From the NCBI GenBank assembly GCA_030068145.1, contig JAPJBO010000505.1, positions 1-64,000 of the forward strand: a stretch of DNA of 64,000 nucleotides, read 5' to 3'. The notes beneath the pieces were generated by a model. It did not search any database, was not told the origin of the DNA, and saw nothing but the letters and a program-made list of their open reading frames with translations. Origin of the DNA: Diplonema papillatum. Taxonomy: Eukaryota; Euglenozoa; Diplonemea; Diplonemida; Diplonemidae. The translations under genes were made by a program, and so were the position numbers. This document shows, in pieces, positions 16,929 through 27,090 of this stretch (positions within the stretch are counted from its first letter, which is position 1; every line of letters begins with the position of its first letter).

Positions 16929-19900
16929 TCGCAGACGCCCCAAGCGACGGAGCCGCAGGAGCGCAAAGCGCGGCAGAGAGCGGGCACCGTGTGTGGCGCG
17001 CGACGGGGGCGCGCCGCACTGGACTGATGCCCTAACCATCGCCTCCACCAACTGCCGCTCCTACAACGCCCGTGAGAACATTCCTACGAGTCTGGAGGAG
17101 ATCAGCAGAGGAGTCCAGGAGTTGCGGCCCGATATTGTTCTCCTCCAAGAGTCCTGGCTCTCCGACGAGTCTCTGCCCCCGCACCTGGACGGTTACGTTT
17201 TGTTCCGCCGGGACCGCGGAAGCCGTGGAGGGGGCCTTCTCACGTTCGTAAGGGCTGATCTCGCAGCGTCCTTAATCCCGGGCGCCTCCTTCGGTGACGA
17301 CTGCTCCACCGAGTGTCTTGGCGTCTTGGTCAAACGCGTTGGACTACCTCCGCTAAGGCTGCTGAATGTGTACCGCCCGCCAGGATCGCCCGCCTTACTG
17401 CCCGAAAACCTTGAATCGCTCGAGCTCGACGACACGACTATCATTGCCGGGGACTTGAACTTCCACCATCCGCAGTGGTCGCGTGGGGCACCTAACTCTG
17501 GAGGCTCTACGCTGTTCGACTGGCTGCAGGAATACCCCGCGACCGTGCACAACGACCCGTCGAAGCCCACAAGGGAGCCCACATCCGCCAGGCCATCATC
17601 CACCGATGTTGTAATCACCGCTCGCCCTCCTGAGCAGCTGATTCTCGACTGGACGACGCTGCCGCCCTGGGGTAAGTCCGATCACAAGGTCATGGTGTTC
17701 CGAGTTGCCAGGGGACATCGTCAGAAAGTGCTGAAAAGGCCCCCTCACTACGTGTGGGCTAAAGCCGACTGGAAGGCGTTCCTGGAGGATGTCGAACAAT
17801 GCTGCCCTAAGGGTCACATCCCCTCGATCCAAGCACGATCAGACGGGATTTCCGCCGCGATCCGTTCTGCCATCCGCGAACGTGTGCCCAGGGCGTCCGG
17901 AAAGGGCCCGCACAGACCATGGTGGTCACCCGAGCTCACACAACTGGAGCGGCTGAAGAGATCGGCGTTAGAAGCATCAGAAGGGGACCCTTTTGACGCC
18001 GACAAACTCGAGGAGTACGGTCGCGCTAAGGAGGCGTTTTCGGTTTCTGCTCATGCAGCCAAAGGACGGTACTGGGACAAGGTGGTGGCTGGAATCAACT
18101 CCGGCACCGACCTCAGCTTCCTGTACCGGATCATCCGTTCGATTGATGGCCGATTCCAGAGGAACCTGCTTCCCCCACTGTCTGACGGTCGCAGCCAGTA
18201 CACTTCCGGCAAAGGGAAAGCGGATTTGTTGGGCAGATGTCTCGCTAACACGTGCAAAGCTGTGGTGAGCGGTGCAGCTACCCCTTTCGAACCAACCTAC
18301 GGCCCCGAACTCGAACCGGACGACGGAATCCGCGGCGCCACTGGAGAGATCACCCCAGACGAACTGGACCGGGCAATCGATGATCTGAAAAAGAAGGAGA
18401 GCCTCGATCCGCAGGGGCTGTGTTCAATGGCTCTGAAGAACCTCGGACCTGAGGCCCGCAACTCCATGCTGCAGCTCTTCAACGAATCTTGGAGGAAGGG
18501 TGAGATCCCACGCCAATGGAGGGACGCTCACATGGTGCCCATCCACAAGCCTGGTAAAGATCGTTCGTCACCGCTGAGCTACCGACCGATTGCGCTAACC
18601 AGCGTGTCGGCAAAGCTCATGGAAATCATCGTAAAAAACAGGCTCGTCTTCATCACCGAGAGCCCTGATTTCCCGACGGTGATGCCGTACTCGGTCTTCC
18701 AAGGCGGCTTCCGAGAGGATAGAGGAACTGAGGAGCAAGCTTTCTCGATTGTCGCCGCCCTGGACGAGGCGCGCCGATTGAACCAATTTGCGTGCTTCCT
18801 CTCGTTTGACCTCATGAGTGCATTCGACACCGTTGATCACGACCGCCTGCTCCGAATCCTCGAGAAGAGGGGAGTCCCACAACGTTTCGTGCTCTGGCTA
18901 CGTGCTTTCCTCGAGGACCGCAGGGCGCGCTTCAAGGTGGACGGGGTACTTGGCCAGTCCTCGAAGCTGCAGAGAGGTGTCCCCCAGGGAACGGTCCTGG
19001 GGCCTGTTCTATTCCTCCTCTGCATCGACGACTTAGGGAGAGACATCCTCGAGGTCAAAGACAACGCTGCTAACTTCAGCCCTGAAGCTCAACGTGCCAA
19101 GATCACTCCCTCACTGTATGCTGACGACACCGGCTTCGCGATCTCTGCGGACGAACTGGACGGCCTGGCGAAGTGGGCACAGGATGTGATCACCCTGGTT
19201 GAGGAATGGTCGACTCGCGCGAAGATGCAAATCTCACATGAGAAAACAAAAGGAGTCTTCTTCAACTGGAAGAGGCGCGACTCCTCTGCTGCTCCTCACC
19301 TCGTGTTCGATTCCACCACCGCTGAACTCTGTCTCGACCCCCAAGACACAAGCTGGGGATTCAAGAACTGCAGCTTCGTTTCGAATGGCGACTTGAAGGC
19401 ACATCACGGCAAACACGTCGCCGCCCGCAACGGAATCGCGGTCAGGTCGCAAAACGATCTCCGTCCAAGATGTGCAACTTCCAAGGTCAAGGTGGTTACC
19501 TCCCTGCGGTGGGTCACACAGCACCGCTTCCTAGGCCTGATCATCGACAACAACCTCTCCTTCCGCCCGCACGTGGAAAACGTCTTGGAAAGGCTGTCGG
19601 AGAGAATGATCATCCTGCGGAGAACGTGCATGAAGTCCTGGGGCCTCAGCGTCTGCACGAACCGCAAGGTGTACCTGACGTACGTCCTCCCGGTTGTAAC
19701 GCACTGCCTTGCTGCTTACGGTCCTTTCCTACTCCCCAGCCATGGTTGTCCCAATCCTCTCCTTCTGGCTTTACTCGAGAGCCGACACAGAGTAGCCCTG
19801 TCGTACGTACTGGGCTGCAAGAAAGGGGTGTCGGCCTTCATTGCGCAGAGAGAGGCCCGCGTGCTCTCGATCCATGGGTACATCGAGTACAGGCTTGGCA

Positions 19901-21492
19901 CCTTGTGCGAAAAGATGTCGATGCGGCGTTCTGTCTGGTCTGAGGTGCTGGACACGCGCAGTCTGCTGCTCTTGAAGTTCGCGGAACTGAACACGCGCGC
20001 ACGCCTCAACAAAAGGAGCCGTGAGATCCCGATGTACCGCCCGTTTAAACCCTGGGAAAGTGTCCCCAAGGTGACGGTACACAGCACGCTCGACAAAAAG
20101 CGGTCGAAAGACCCGGCCGTCAACAGAAGAACGGTGGCAACCAGGCTGGATTCACTCCCCAAGCCCCACCGGATAGCATGGGCGGACGGCTCCGCCCGGA
20201 CGGGGGCTCGGCTGCCACTGTACACGGGACCAGCCGAGCTGAAGCCGTGGGCCATCAACACTACCGACCTCACCGTGTGGGGAGGCGGCGGGGTCTATGT
20301 GCAGAAACCATTCGGCGACCGTGGCCCGGACTGGAGGCGACCGGTGGACGGTAACGCCATCGCTTGGACTTGCCCGGTCGGGGCCCACTCGAACAGTTTC
20401 CGCACGGAGCAGGTCGCTTTCCTCAATGCGGTTGAAATCCTGGATGAAGAGACCTCTCGGGAAGCAACCGCGCAGATGGCATTCGATGAACCTAAGGTGG
20501 CGTGGGTGCTCAGCGACTCGCAGTCGCTTCTGAAAGACCTCGCCCCCGGCCCCCACCGACAGAAGCGGTTCATGAACCAGCTGATCTGGCTGAAACTTTG
20601 CAACATCGCCAGGAGGGGGTATATTCTGATCCTGCAGTTCGTGTTCGGTCACTGCAAGCTCCCCGGGAATGACCGCGCTGACAAGCTGGCGAAGAAGGCT
20701 GCTCTGCTAGCCCGCCAACTGACGCAGTCCCCCGACCTGACCCTCGCTGCCGGAGTTTCCCGCCCGCCGCCGCTCTCGTACGTCGAAGCGACAAACCGCT
20801 TCAAGCTGTTTTTGCTCAGGGAGGACGGCGAGAGGGGAGCTAAAGGTGCGATAGTGAGGGCTCGCCGCCTTGCTGTAGGCATGCCGTTCGTGAAGATCGT
20901 TGGGGGACGCAAGATCCCAGTGCCGGACAAACTGACCGTGAGGGCAGAGAAGGAAATCCGCCAGTTCCGAACGATGCACCACGGTCTCTTTATCACCCGG
21001 TACTTTACGGGGTATAGGAGCCTCCCGGCCTCAGAGCAGGAGCAGTACTTCCGACCCTGCCCCCTCTGTGGACACCGGGTCCATAACTTCCTTCCACACA
21101 TTTTCATCTCGTGTCGGCACGCGGAGTCGGGAGCAGCACGGGCAGCTATGTGGGACGCAGTTGGATTCGACAGGTCAGCCGCGATCGAAGTTCGCCTATG
21201 GGAGCTGCTCTTCAAGCACCCGGAGGCAGCCCTGCGCTACTTGCAGCGGATCGATGTCATCCCGACATATGCGATACTGCGCAAGGACGCGGAGGCGGCT
21301 CGACCCCCATCTCTGGAGAGTCAGGAGCGAGAAGAAGAGCCCTCCCCGTACCTCTCCACTCGCACACCGGTCTCGTCCCCTGCGATGTCGTCGTCGTCCT
21401 CCTCGACGGAACCTGGCAACACGGGGGATGACGAACTAACTCCTCTCCCCAGCCAGTGGCGGCCGCGGGAGAGCGACTCTGAGTCCGGCTGA
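16831..21492 (+). CDS. LINE C ORF2: APE endonuclease, reverse transcriptase, RNase H, zinc motif
   Basis: The frame opens after a TGA at 16828-16830, inside ORF1, and runs to 21492. No ATG occurs until well inside the endonuclease domain (near residue 230 counted from 16993). The first 50 codons are Arg-rich. Endonuclease: LLQESWL, IIAGDLNFHHPQW, KSDHKVM. RT: SYRPIALTSV, GGFREDRG, SFDLMSAFDTVDH, GVPQGTVLGPVLF and LYADD at 19117-19128. RNase H: AWADGSA, SFRTEQVAFLNA, WVLSDSQSLL, FGHCKLPGNDRADK. Zinc motif CPLCG...H....C near 21060. The frame is +1 relative to ORF1, so a frameshift, reinitiation at a non-AUG codon or a separate spliced mRNA is needed. No internal stop; catalytic residues are intact. 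Confidence 0.9.
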   Translation, partial: AAPANSSFRRFAALRTILLRFAPSATSRRKRCSRRRPKRRSRRSAKRGRERAPCVARDGGAPHWTDALTIASTNCRSYNARENIPTSLEEISRGVQELRPDIVLLQESWLSDESLPPHLDGYVLFRRDRGSRGGGLLTFVRADLAASLIPGASFGDDCSTECLGVLVKRVGLPPLRLLNVYRPPGSPALLPENLESLELDDTTIIAGDLNFHHPQWSRGAPNSGGSTLFDWLQEYPATVHNDPSKPTREPTSARPSSTDVVITARPPEQLILDWTTLPPWGKSDHKVMVFRVARGHRQKVLKRPPHYVWAKADWKAFLEDVEQCCPKGHIPSIQARSDGISAAIRSAIRERVPRASGKGPHRPWWSPELTQLERLKRSALEASEGDPFDADKLEEYGRAKEAFSVSAHAAKGRYWDKVVAGINSGTDLSFLYRIIRSIDGRFQRNLLPPLSDGRSQYTSGKGKADLLGRCLANTCKAVVSGAATPFEPTYGPELEPDDGIRGATGEITPDELDRAIDDLKKKESLDPQGLCSMALKNLGPEARNSMLQLFNESWRKGEIPRQWRDAHMVPIHKPGKDRSSPLSYRPIALTSVSAKLMEIIVKNRLVFITESPDFPTVMPYSVFQGGFREDRGTEEQAFSIVAALDEARRLNQFACFLSFDLMSAFDTVDHDRLLRILEKRGVPQRFVLWLRAFLEDRRARFKVDGVLGQSSKLQRGVPQGTVLGPVLFLLCIDDLGRDILEVKDNAANFSPEAQRAKITPSLYADDTGFAISADELDGLAKWAQDVITLVEEWSTRAKMQISHEKTKGVFFNWKRRDSSAAPHLVFDSTTAELCLDPQDTSWGFKNCSFVSNGDLKAHHGKHVAARNGIAVRSQNDLRPRCATSKVKVVTSLRWVTQHRFLGLIIDNNLSFRPHVENVLERLSERMIILRRTCMKSWGLSVCTNRKVYLTYVLPVVTHCLAAYGPFLLPSHGCPNPLLLALLESRHRVALSYVLGCKKGVSAFIAQREARVLSIHGYIEYRLGTLCEKMSMRRSVWSEVLDTRSLLLLKFAELNTRARLNKRSREIPMYRPFKPWESVPKVTVHSTLDKKRSKDPAVNRRTVATRLDSLPKPHRIAWADGSARTGARLPLYTGPAELKPWAINTTDLTVWGGGGVYVQKPFGDRGPDWRRPVDGNAIAWTCPVGAHSNSFRTEQVAFLNAVEILDEETSREATAQMAFDEPKVAWVLSDSQSLLKDLAPGPHRQKRFMNQLIWLKLCNIARRGYILILQFVFGHCKLPGNDRADKLAKKAALLARQLTQSPDLTLAAGVSRPPPLSYVEATNRFKLFLLREDGERGAKGAIVRARRLAVGMPFVKIVGGRKIPVPDKLTVRAEKEIRQFRTMHHGLFITRYFTGYRSLPASEQEQYFRPCPLCGHRVHNFLPHIFISCRHAESGAARAAMWDAVGFDRSAAIEVRLWELLFKHPEAALRYLQRIDVIPTYAILRKDAEAARPPSLESQEREEEPSPYLSTRTPVSSPAMSSSSSSTEPGNTGDDELTPLPSQWRPRESDSESG

Positions 21493-23020
21493 CGCACTGA
21501 AGGCCGAAGGCATTGCACGACGCCGCATTCGAAGTCGACGCCGACGTGCCCGCACGGGCTTTAGCCACCTTCTTTGGGGAAAGATGGGGAAAAGTGTTTT
21601 GTTTCATTGAAAGAGGACCGCTCCGCGGTCGAGCCGCGGTGCTCCAACGGCCTTTCCTGACCACCCCGTACCGGGAGAGTCAGACTGTGCCCGGTCACAG
21701 ACCGCTGCAGAAAGAAAACTGCAGGAGAGTTGGGACTTGTGCGAGAGGCACACAACTAGTGTCGGACCTTACACGGCCCAACCGCCGACGACACATTGCC
21801 CCTCCAATGTCGGGCCCGTAGCCCGCAACAACCAACGTCTTTTTTTAACGAACTCGGTGCATCGTGGCAGCCCTCCTGACCAACAAGCACAAGGTCAAAA
21901 ACTGGGCGAGGCAGCTTATATCCGATCACTGGGCTGCAGATAGAAAACTGCGAGAGATCCGTCGCGGGCACTCCGTCACTGACGGCTTCAGGAACGGGCA
22001 ACAGCGCCAGCGTCGACAACCAAAAATCGTTCTCACCAACTCCCCGTGCCCTACCTTTCGGTCCACAACCAACGTCTTCTTTCTGACTGGAACCTGGTGC
22101 ACCGCGGCGGCTCTCCTGACCACTCAGCTGAAGGTCAAGAACAGGAGAGACTGCTTGTTACCGGTCACCGGGTAGCGGGTAGGAAACCGCAGAAGAGCAT
22201 CGAGTTGATGCGAGTGGCGATCGACTGACACAGCCAGAACCACGTTCGTGAACAACGGGCACCATAGTCTGGCACAGAGCAGACCAAAACCCCACCACCG
22301 CGCCCTTCTTGTGTTTACCGCTTCCCGAAGTAACCACCCTCAAAAACAAGTGCCCCAGGGCCAGGCGGCCGCACACAGCGCCACCCGGAGCGTGCACGAA
22401 AGCGGCCACGGCAGACACGCCACAGAGCGACGCCGCCGGCCGGGCGAAACGACGACGGCCCCAGAGACCAGGTGGTTACTTCGCGGAAGTACCAGATCTT
22501 CTTCTCCATGAAAGTCTTGAGTTCCATCATCTTTTCTCTTCCCCAAGGCCGGGGAGGCGGGGCGTGAAAACAGCCCCACTGTTCCCCCCAGCCAAAAACT
22601 GGCGAAACGGGTGAGTCAACTCCCTGAGAAGACCACCGACACACCGCTGTGCCTGCGCTGAAACGAGTGCGGGACACGGCCCAAGCCACTCTGACAGCCC
22701 CCCAGACGCAAACGCCCTGACTCAAACTCAGGGCTGGAGTCAAAAACCACCAGAAGAAGGCTGCAGAGCAGGCTAACCCTATGTTATCATAGCCATCCCT
22801 TGTCTTTCGTTACTTCCCCCCCTACCCACCCTTTCACCTGTTTTTCATTATCTTCCCGGCATAAGCAGCCCAGTAAAGCTGGCCTCTTCCTCTCCTTTCC
22901 TTTTTTGGGTTCTTCCTTTGATGACGGCACCACCGTTTGCGTTTGTGTGTTCTCATGTCTTCAATTTGTTTCCAAAAAAGAAAGGATAGAAGGAAAAGGT
23001 GCCTCATCTAAAAAAAAAAA
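21493..23020 (+). other. LINE C 3' untranslated region with diverged internal repeats
   Basis: No gene. Two diverged copies of a roughly 150-base unit lie at about 21825-21975 and 22060-22210 (shared words: ACAACCAACGTCTT, GGTGCA, CTCCTGACCA, AAGGTCAA), and a weaker third precedes them. From 22790 the sequence is T- and C-rich. It ends in the A-run. Confidence 0.55.
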
Positions 23021-23205
23021 ACTTTATTTTTTTTTTTTTTTTTCAGGCCACCAGGGCACCTTACTCCACTCCTTTGAGGTCCCCTTGATGGGGATGGTTG
23101 GGAAACCATACTAGGTATGGAAGCCATCCTTTCGCGGACCAGTTTCCGCTCGGCTATTGAACTAGGGCTTGCATCTGGGAGTTCATCCCCAATAATATAA
23201 ATATC
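23021..23205 (+). other. Pyrimidine tract plus CAG, then upstream flank of tRNA-Ile
   Basis: A run of about 18 T ends in CAG at about 23045, which looks like a splice acceptor, though no ORF follows. An AT-rich block (AATAATATAAATAT) lies directly before the tRNA-Ile. Confidence 0.35.
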
Positions 23206-23278
23206 GGTCGTGTAGCTCAGTCGGTAGAGCATTGGTCTAATAAGCCAACGGTCCCAGGTTCGAGCCCTGTCACGACCA
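23206..23278 (+). tRNA. tRNA-Ile, anticodon AAT
   Basis: The 73-nt gene folds as a full cloverleaf. Acceptor GGTCGTG pairs with CACGACC. The D arm is GCTC-AGTCGGTA-GAGC. The anticodon stem TTGGT/GCCAA encloses the loop CTAATAA, so the anticodon is AAT (Ile). The T loop is TTCGAGC. The outermost T-stem pair is a C-T mismatch. Six T follow two bases after the discriminator, a normal RNA polymerase III terminator. No intron. Confidence 0.93.
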
Positions 23279-23279
23279 C

Positions 23280-23285
23280 TTTTTT
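23280..23285 (+). terminator. RNA polymerase III T-run behind tRNA-Ile
   Basis: TTTTTT directly behind the tRNA 3' end. Confidence 0.7.
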
Positions 23286-23299
23286 CTCAAGAAGTACTG

Positions 23300-23490
23300 G
23301 ATTTGGACCTAAAATTTTGAAAGTGCTAAAATCTGAGATTTTGGCATGAGTAGATTTTTGCGTGAGTGCGGAATCTGAGGTTTTTGAAAATGCTAAAATC
23401 TGAGATTTTTGCGTGTGCGTGAGCGCAAAATCTGAGATTGGGGTGCAAAATCTGAGATTTTTGGCGCGCGCAAAATCTGAGATTTGGCCC
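23300..23490 (+). repeat. Cluster of the palindrome AAATCTGAGATTT
   Basis: The word AAATCTGAGATTT, or a close form, occurs five to six times between the two tRNA genes. Each copy is a near-perfect dyad. No gene is seen in the 390-bp gap between the tRNAs. Confidence 0.75.
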
Positions 23491-23665
23491 CAGCCAAAAA
23501 AAAAATTTGGGTTCGCCGAATTCAGACCCAACACTGGGCCAACAGGCTGGCTGGTGCGACACAAGGCAACCTCCCGCCTGTGCGTGGATTGGCGCCGCTC
23601 AATCGGCTACCTTCTTCTGTTCCGATTTCGTTGACAAGGGTACGAAAAAATCTCCCCCCCCCCAT

Positions 23666-23752
23666 GCCGGAATGATATCAACTGGTGTTGGTTGCAGGCT
23701 TCAAACCTGTAGGTGGGGTGACCCACAGCGGTTCAATTCCGCCTTTCCGGTG
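23666..23752 (+). tRNA. tRNA-Sec (selenocysteine), anticodon TCA
   Basis: The 87-nt gene has all the unusual features of eukaryotic tRNA-Sec. The acceptor is GCCGGAA paired with TTCCGGT, with discriminator G. The D stem is long, six pairs (ATCAAC/GTTGGT), around a four-base loop. The anticodon arm GCAGGCTTCAAACCTGT matches the vertebrate gene almost base for base and gives anticodon TCA. The variable arm is long (GTGGG-GTGA-CCCAC). The T stem has only four pairs around TTCAATT. TTTT follows at 23753. A working gene implies that the organism reads some UGA codons as selenocysteine. Confidence 0.95.
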
Positions 23753-23756
23753 TTTT
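23753..23756 (+). terminator. T-run behind tRNA-Sec
   Basis: TTTT directly follows the discriminator base, as expected for RNA polymerase III. Confidence 0.6.
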
Positions 23757-23865
23757 ACAAGGAAGGGGGGGATATGTGCGATGCCCATGCCACGGCTGGT
23801 TAGCCACAACTTGCCACAATGTGGCCCATTGGGGTGGATTCCCGATACATCACTCATTAAATGAG

Positions 23866-23938
23866 GGTCAGGTAATTCGTACGAATTCGTATTCGTATTT
23901 TTTCGTATTTACGAAATACGAACGAAATACGAAATGTC
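23866..23938 (+). repeat. Left AT-rich terminal inverted repeat (family 2)
   Basis: The sequence starts GGGTCAGGTAATTCGTACG and continues with CGTATT/ACGAAATACG words. Its reverse complement occurs at 38955-39047 with one 10-bp insertion. The outer ends match as GGGTCAG(G/C)TAATTCG. See the putative hAT element. Confidence 0.7.
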
Positions 23939-24036
23939 ATGTTTCCGTACAAATCCATGACTGCAGCCGAAGGCCTCTTCGGGGGCATCTCACAGCTTGC
24001 AAGCACCGAACTGATGTGCATGCCCAACTGAATCTT

Positions 24037-24385
24037 AATATTGGGTCCAAATATTGGGTCCAAATATTGGGTCCAAATATTGGGTCCAAATATTGGGTCC
24101 AAATATTGGGTCCAAATATTGGGTCCAAATATTGGGTCCAAATATTGGGTCCAAATATTGGGTCCAAATATTGGGTCCAAATATTGGGTCCAAATATTGG
24201 GTCCAAATATTGGGTCCAAATATTGGGTCCAAATATTGGGTCCAAATATTGGGTCCAAATATTGGGTCCAAATATTGGGTCCAAATATTGGGTCCAAAAT
24301 ATTGGGTCCAAATATTGGGTCCCCCAAAATTTGGGTCAAAATGTGGGTCCCAAATTTGGGTCCAGAATTTGGGTCCCAAATTCTG
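24037..24385 (+). repeat. 13-bp minisatellite, unit ATTGGGTCCAAAT
   Basis: About 20 nearly perfect units run from 24037 to about 24322, then decay into TTTGGGTCC variants. The unit has no stop codon in any frame, so open frames of 120-210 codons appear on both strands; they are artefacts. A possible hairpin of GGTTCGGTTTTGG against CCAAAACCGAACC follows at about 24390-24450. Confidence 0.95.
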
Positions 24386-24579
24386 GAAGGGTTCGGTTTT
24401 GGGGTCAGTTTTGAAACCGAACCCGAAACCGAACCCAAAACCGAACCTTCCAAACTCGGAACCGAACCCAGGACGGTAGGCTAACAACAAGGTGGCAGCT
24501 CTCCTCAGTACATCACGCAAGAATGGCTGAAGTGTCTTTGAACTGTCCTTGTGCCCACAGGGCAGTGTGAGGTTTAGCT

Positions 24580-24835
24580 ACAAAAAGCTAGAGCTAGCTA
24601 CACATAGCTGTCAGCCACAAGATAGCCACTAGTGGCTAATTGGGAGCCACAAAGTAGCCACAAACCTTGTGGCTACCTTTGTGGCTAATTATGCAAAATT
24701 TTGGTACCCAGGAAAACCACGTGAAACTAGCTTTTCCGGCCAGAAAATGCATCTGAAACACAATTTCTGACGATTTTGACAGGTTTTTGAGCCAGAATTT
24801 GGATAAGCTGCTTCGCCCTGGCCTCGGTATCCTCA
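24580..24835 (+). repeat. Left arm of an internal inverted repeat
   Basis: About 255 bases that match, inverted, the segment at about 26052-26305. Shared words include TAGCCACAAACCTTGTGGCTAC and GGCCAGAAAATGCATCTGAAA. Many short TGTGGCTA/TAGCCACA words within the arm can also pair with each other. Confidence 0.85.
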
Positions 24836-26051
24836 GCCGCGAGTCAGCGGCAACGTTGGCAACTCTATCAGTAATTTCGTACAACACCGAAGCAATTCAA
24901 GGCTTGAAAAGTTCAGAAAACAACAACAAACTGCTGCATCGTGCCAACACGGTCGCAAAACTAATGCTAATGCCATAATTCTAGTACATTTTGAGTCGGA
25001 GAGTGCACCGGAGGAAGACGAACCCGTCGAAAGCGAAGTTGATAGTTCAGACAGCAGTCAGTACGAACCTGCCAATGCTTCTGTTGACAGGTTTTGGAGC
25101 AGGCAAGGAATCAATTTAGTTCAAAGGGTCTCTTGTCCGCAAACCCGTTTCAGTTGCGGGGTTCATAGTCTCCAACTTTTCCTGCCAAAGGACCAAACCA
25201 CGCAGGTGGTGACAACCGTGGTCTAAGGTTACTAGTAACGACGACAAAGCACGCTGATATTCTGGGATACGCAGGAGGACAGCAACAACCCAGCAAACGG
25301 CAGAGCATTTCACAATTACGACAGCTCTTCTACTCGGTGTGCAAGCCACTTTGCTTGCTTGCTTGCAAAGTGCGCAGTGCGCGGCCGTTGAGCGCAACTA
25401 CACGGCAGCAGGCATAGTACTGCAGGAGCACACTGACAGTGTGACTGACTCCCTGTACCCAACAGCTGTCACTGAGTGGCACTGTTACACTTGTTGCAAT
25501 CAATGTCCGAAAGAGTTCAAGAAGGAGCCAAGAAAAGTATCCGAGAAAAGTAGCGGGCAATCTCTCACACGTCTTGGAAATTCCTCGCGGGCTCCTGTAG
25601 CACCCCAGCCAGGGCACAAGGGAAATGGCTTCTGGTGGCTGACTTGCCGACAATACCAGTCCCAGCCTGCCGGGCAGCCTGGTTGCGCACCCTGGGGTAC
25701 CATTAAAATTAAAGGTAAACGGTTTACTAAAACTCTACTGCTACTAAAGTAGTAGTAGGCATTATGCACACAGAATCGTGCATAATTCAGGTTGGCGAGA
25801 GTGACAGACCCGTTCTACTTGCAAAGCGCTTACCATTTCTGTCCTAAAACCCTCTGAGAGGGCCTCTCAACCAGCGACCGGCGCTCTCCGAGCCTCTTGA
25901 ATGACCCCAGAGGAGGAGTGGGAGAGAGCGGCAAGTACCGCCGCAGCCAATCAGATTTAAATGATGCTAGAAAGCTGCAAAGAAAAGTGTCAGCCGTCTG
26001 ATAATAGTCAGGAGCTGGCTCTTCAGGAGCTTGAGCTCCCTGCCGCGGGCC

Positions 26052-26305
26052 TGATGCCGAGCCCAGGGTCAAGCAGCTCACCAAAATGCTGGCCCAAAAA
26101 CCTGTCAAAATCATCAGAAAATGTGTTTCAGATGCATTTTCTGGCCGAAAAAGCTAGTTCCACGCGGTTTTCCGTGATACCAATTTTTTGCATAATTAGC
26201 CACAAAGGTAGCCACAAGGTTTGTGGCTACTTTGTGGCTAAATGGGGCCACAATGTGGCAACCTTGTGGCTGACAGCTATGGCTACAGCGTAGCTTTTTG
26301 TAGCC
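26052..26305 (-). repeat. Right arm of the internal inverted repeat
   Basis: Inverse of 24580-24835 with roughly 85-90 % identity by eye. Together they enclose about 1.2 kb without a gene I can recognise and may be a former MITE-like element. Confidence 0.85.
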
Positions 26306-26849
26306 TTTTGTAGCCTTTTGTAGCTCTTTTTTTTGGGGGGGGTTCCCAGCCCATTCAGGATACTTTTCGCCCCAATTTCTTCAGTTTCGAAGTTTTCTGG
26401 GCATATTTTGGCGTGTTTCCTGGCACCTGCTTTGCCCTGTGCACTGAGGCCTCACTCACGCCGGGCCCGCTGCAGCTTACCGAGCCTCAGTGAGGGTCGG
26501 TGAGGCTGCAACAACGCAGGCGGCGAGGGTGATGCAGCAGGGAAGCCTGGGGCGCCAGAGTCACGACGGTTCCATGAAGCGAAGCCAATCAGGACCCCAA
26601 CAGCAGAGCGAAGAGCACTCGAGACAGTGTGGGCCCGGAGCCCCGGGCTGGAGCTCTCATTGCACTCCAGAGCCCCGGGCTGAGTCAGGTATTTGGGCGG
26701 TACTTACCAACACTTGGGCAGATGCTGCAGTGTGGACTGCCGAAGCCACCGTTTAGACCAGTCACTCCCCATCGGACGGGGCCCCCCAAAAGCCCCTCGG
26801 GGCCTCCTGGGGATTCGCCACAAGAAGAACGCACTCACCTGCCCTTTGG

Positions 26850-27090
26850 AAGATAGAGGAGACCATTATCAAAGACCGCCCCACGTTCCTCCATCGATGG
26901 ACTCCTCAGTCCGGAGGCTTCCGGGTAGGGAGAGGCACAGAGAAGCAGCTCTACACCGCAATCAACCGGAAAAAAGGCCGATTCACATGCTGCTCGTCTT
27001 CGACCTGGCGCGCGCTTTCGACGGGCAGCACGCTCCCGGCAGGCGGGACTCCCGGGAAGAGCACGCCGCTCAGCACGAATCAAAAACGCA
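26850..27090 (+). pseudogene. Fossil reverse transcriptase fragment, copy 1
   Basis: Read across frames, the sequence contains ETIIKDRPTFLHRW, then QSGGFRVGRGTEKQLYTAI, then LLVFDLARAFDG. These match the RT blocks IVKNRLEYLTE, GGFRKGRGPEEQLFSIV and LLSFDLANAFDTVDH of LINE B. Frameshifts and stops separate the pieces and the rest of RT is missing. It is a degraded LINE segment inside the inverted-end element. Confidence 0.7.

Larger units (their letters stand above)
13606..23020 (+). mobile_element. LINE C, non-LTR retrotransposon, ingi/I-like, with A-tract at the 3' end
   Basis: The element contains intact ORF1 and ORF2 and a 1.5-kb 3' UTR. A run of about 12 A at 23009-23020 is the likely tail. 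It is followed at once by CTTTATT and a long T-run ending in CAG. LINE C is clearly related to LINE B but is a different family. Confidence 0.75.

Noticed and set aside
1..23000. Bacterial origin because of high GC and long intronless ORFs
   Set aside because: LINEs with APE endonuclease, eukaryotic tRNA-Sec, SL sequence and eukaryotic LSU rRNA rule it out.
23937..24520. Long open frames of 120-210 codons on both strands over the 24-kb minisatellite
   Set aside because: The 13-bp unit has no stop in any frame, so every frame is open; the translated products are only the repeat.
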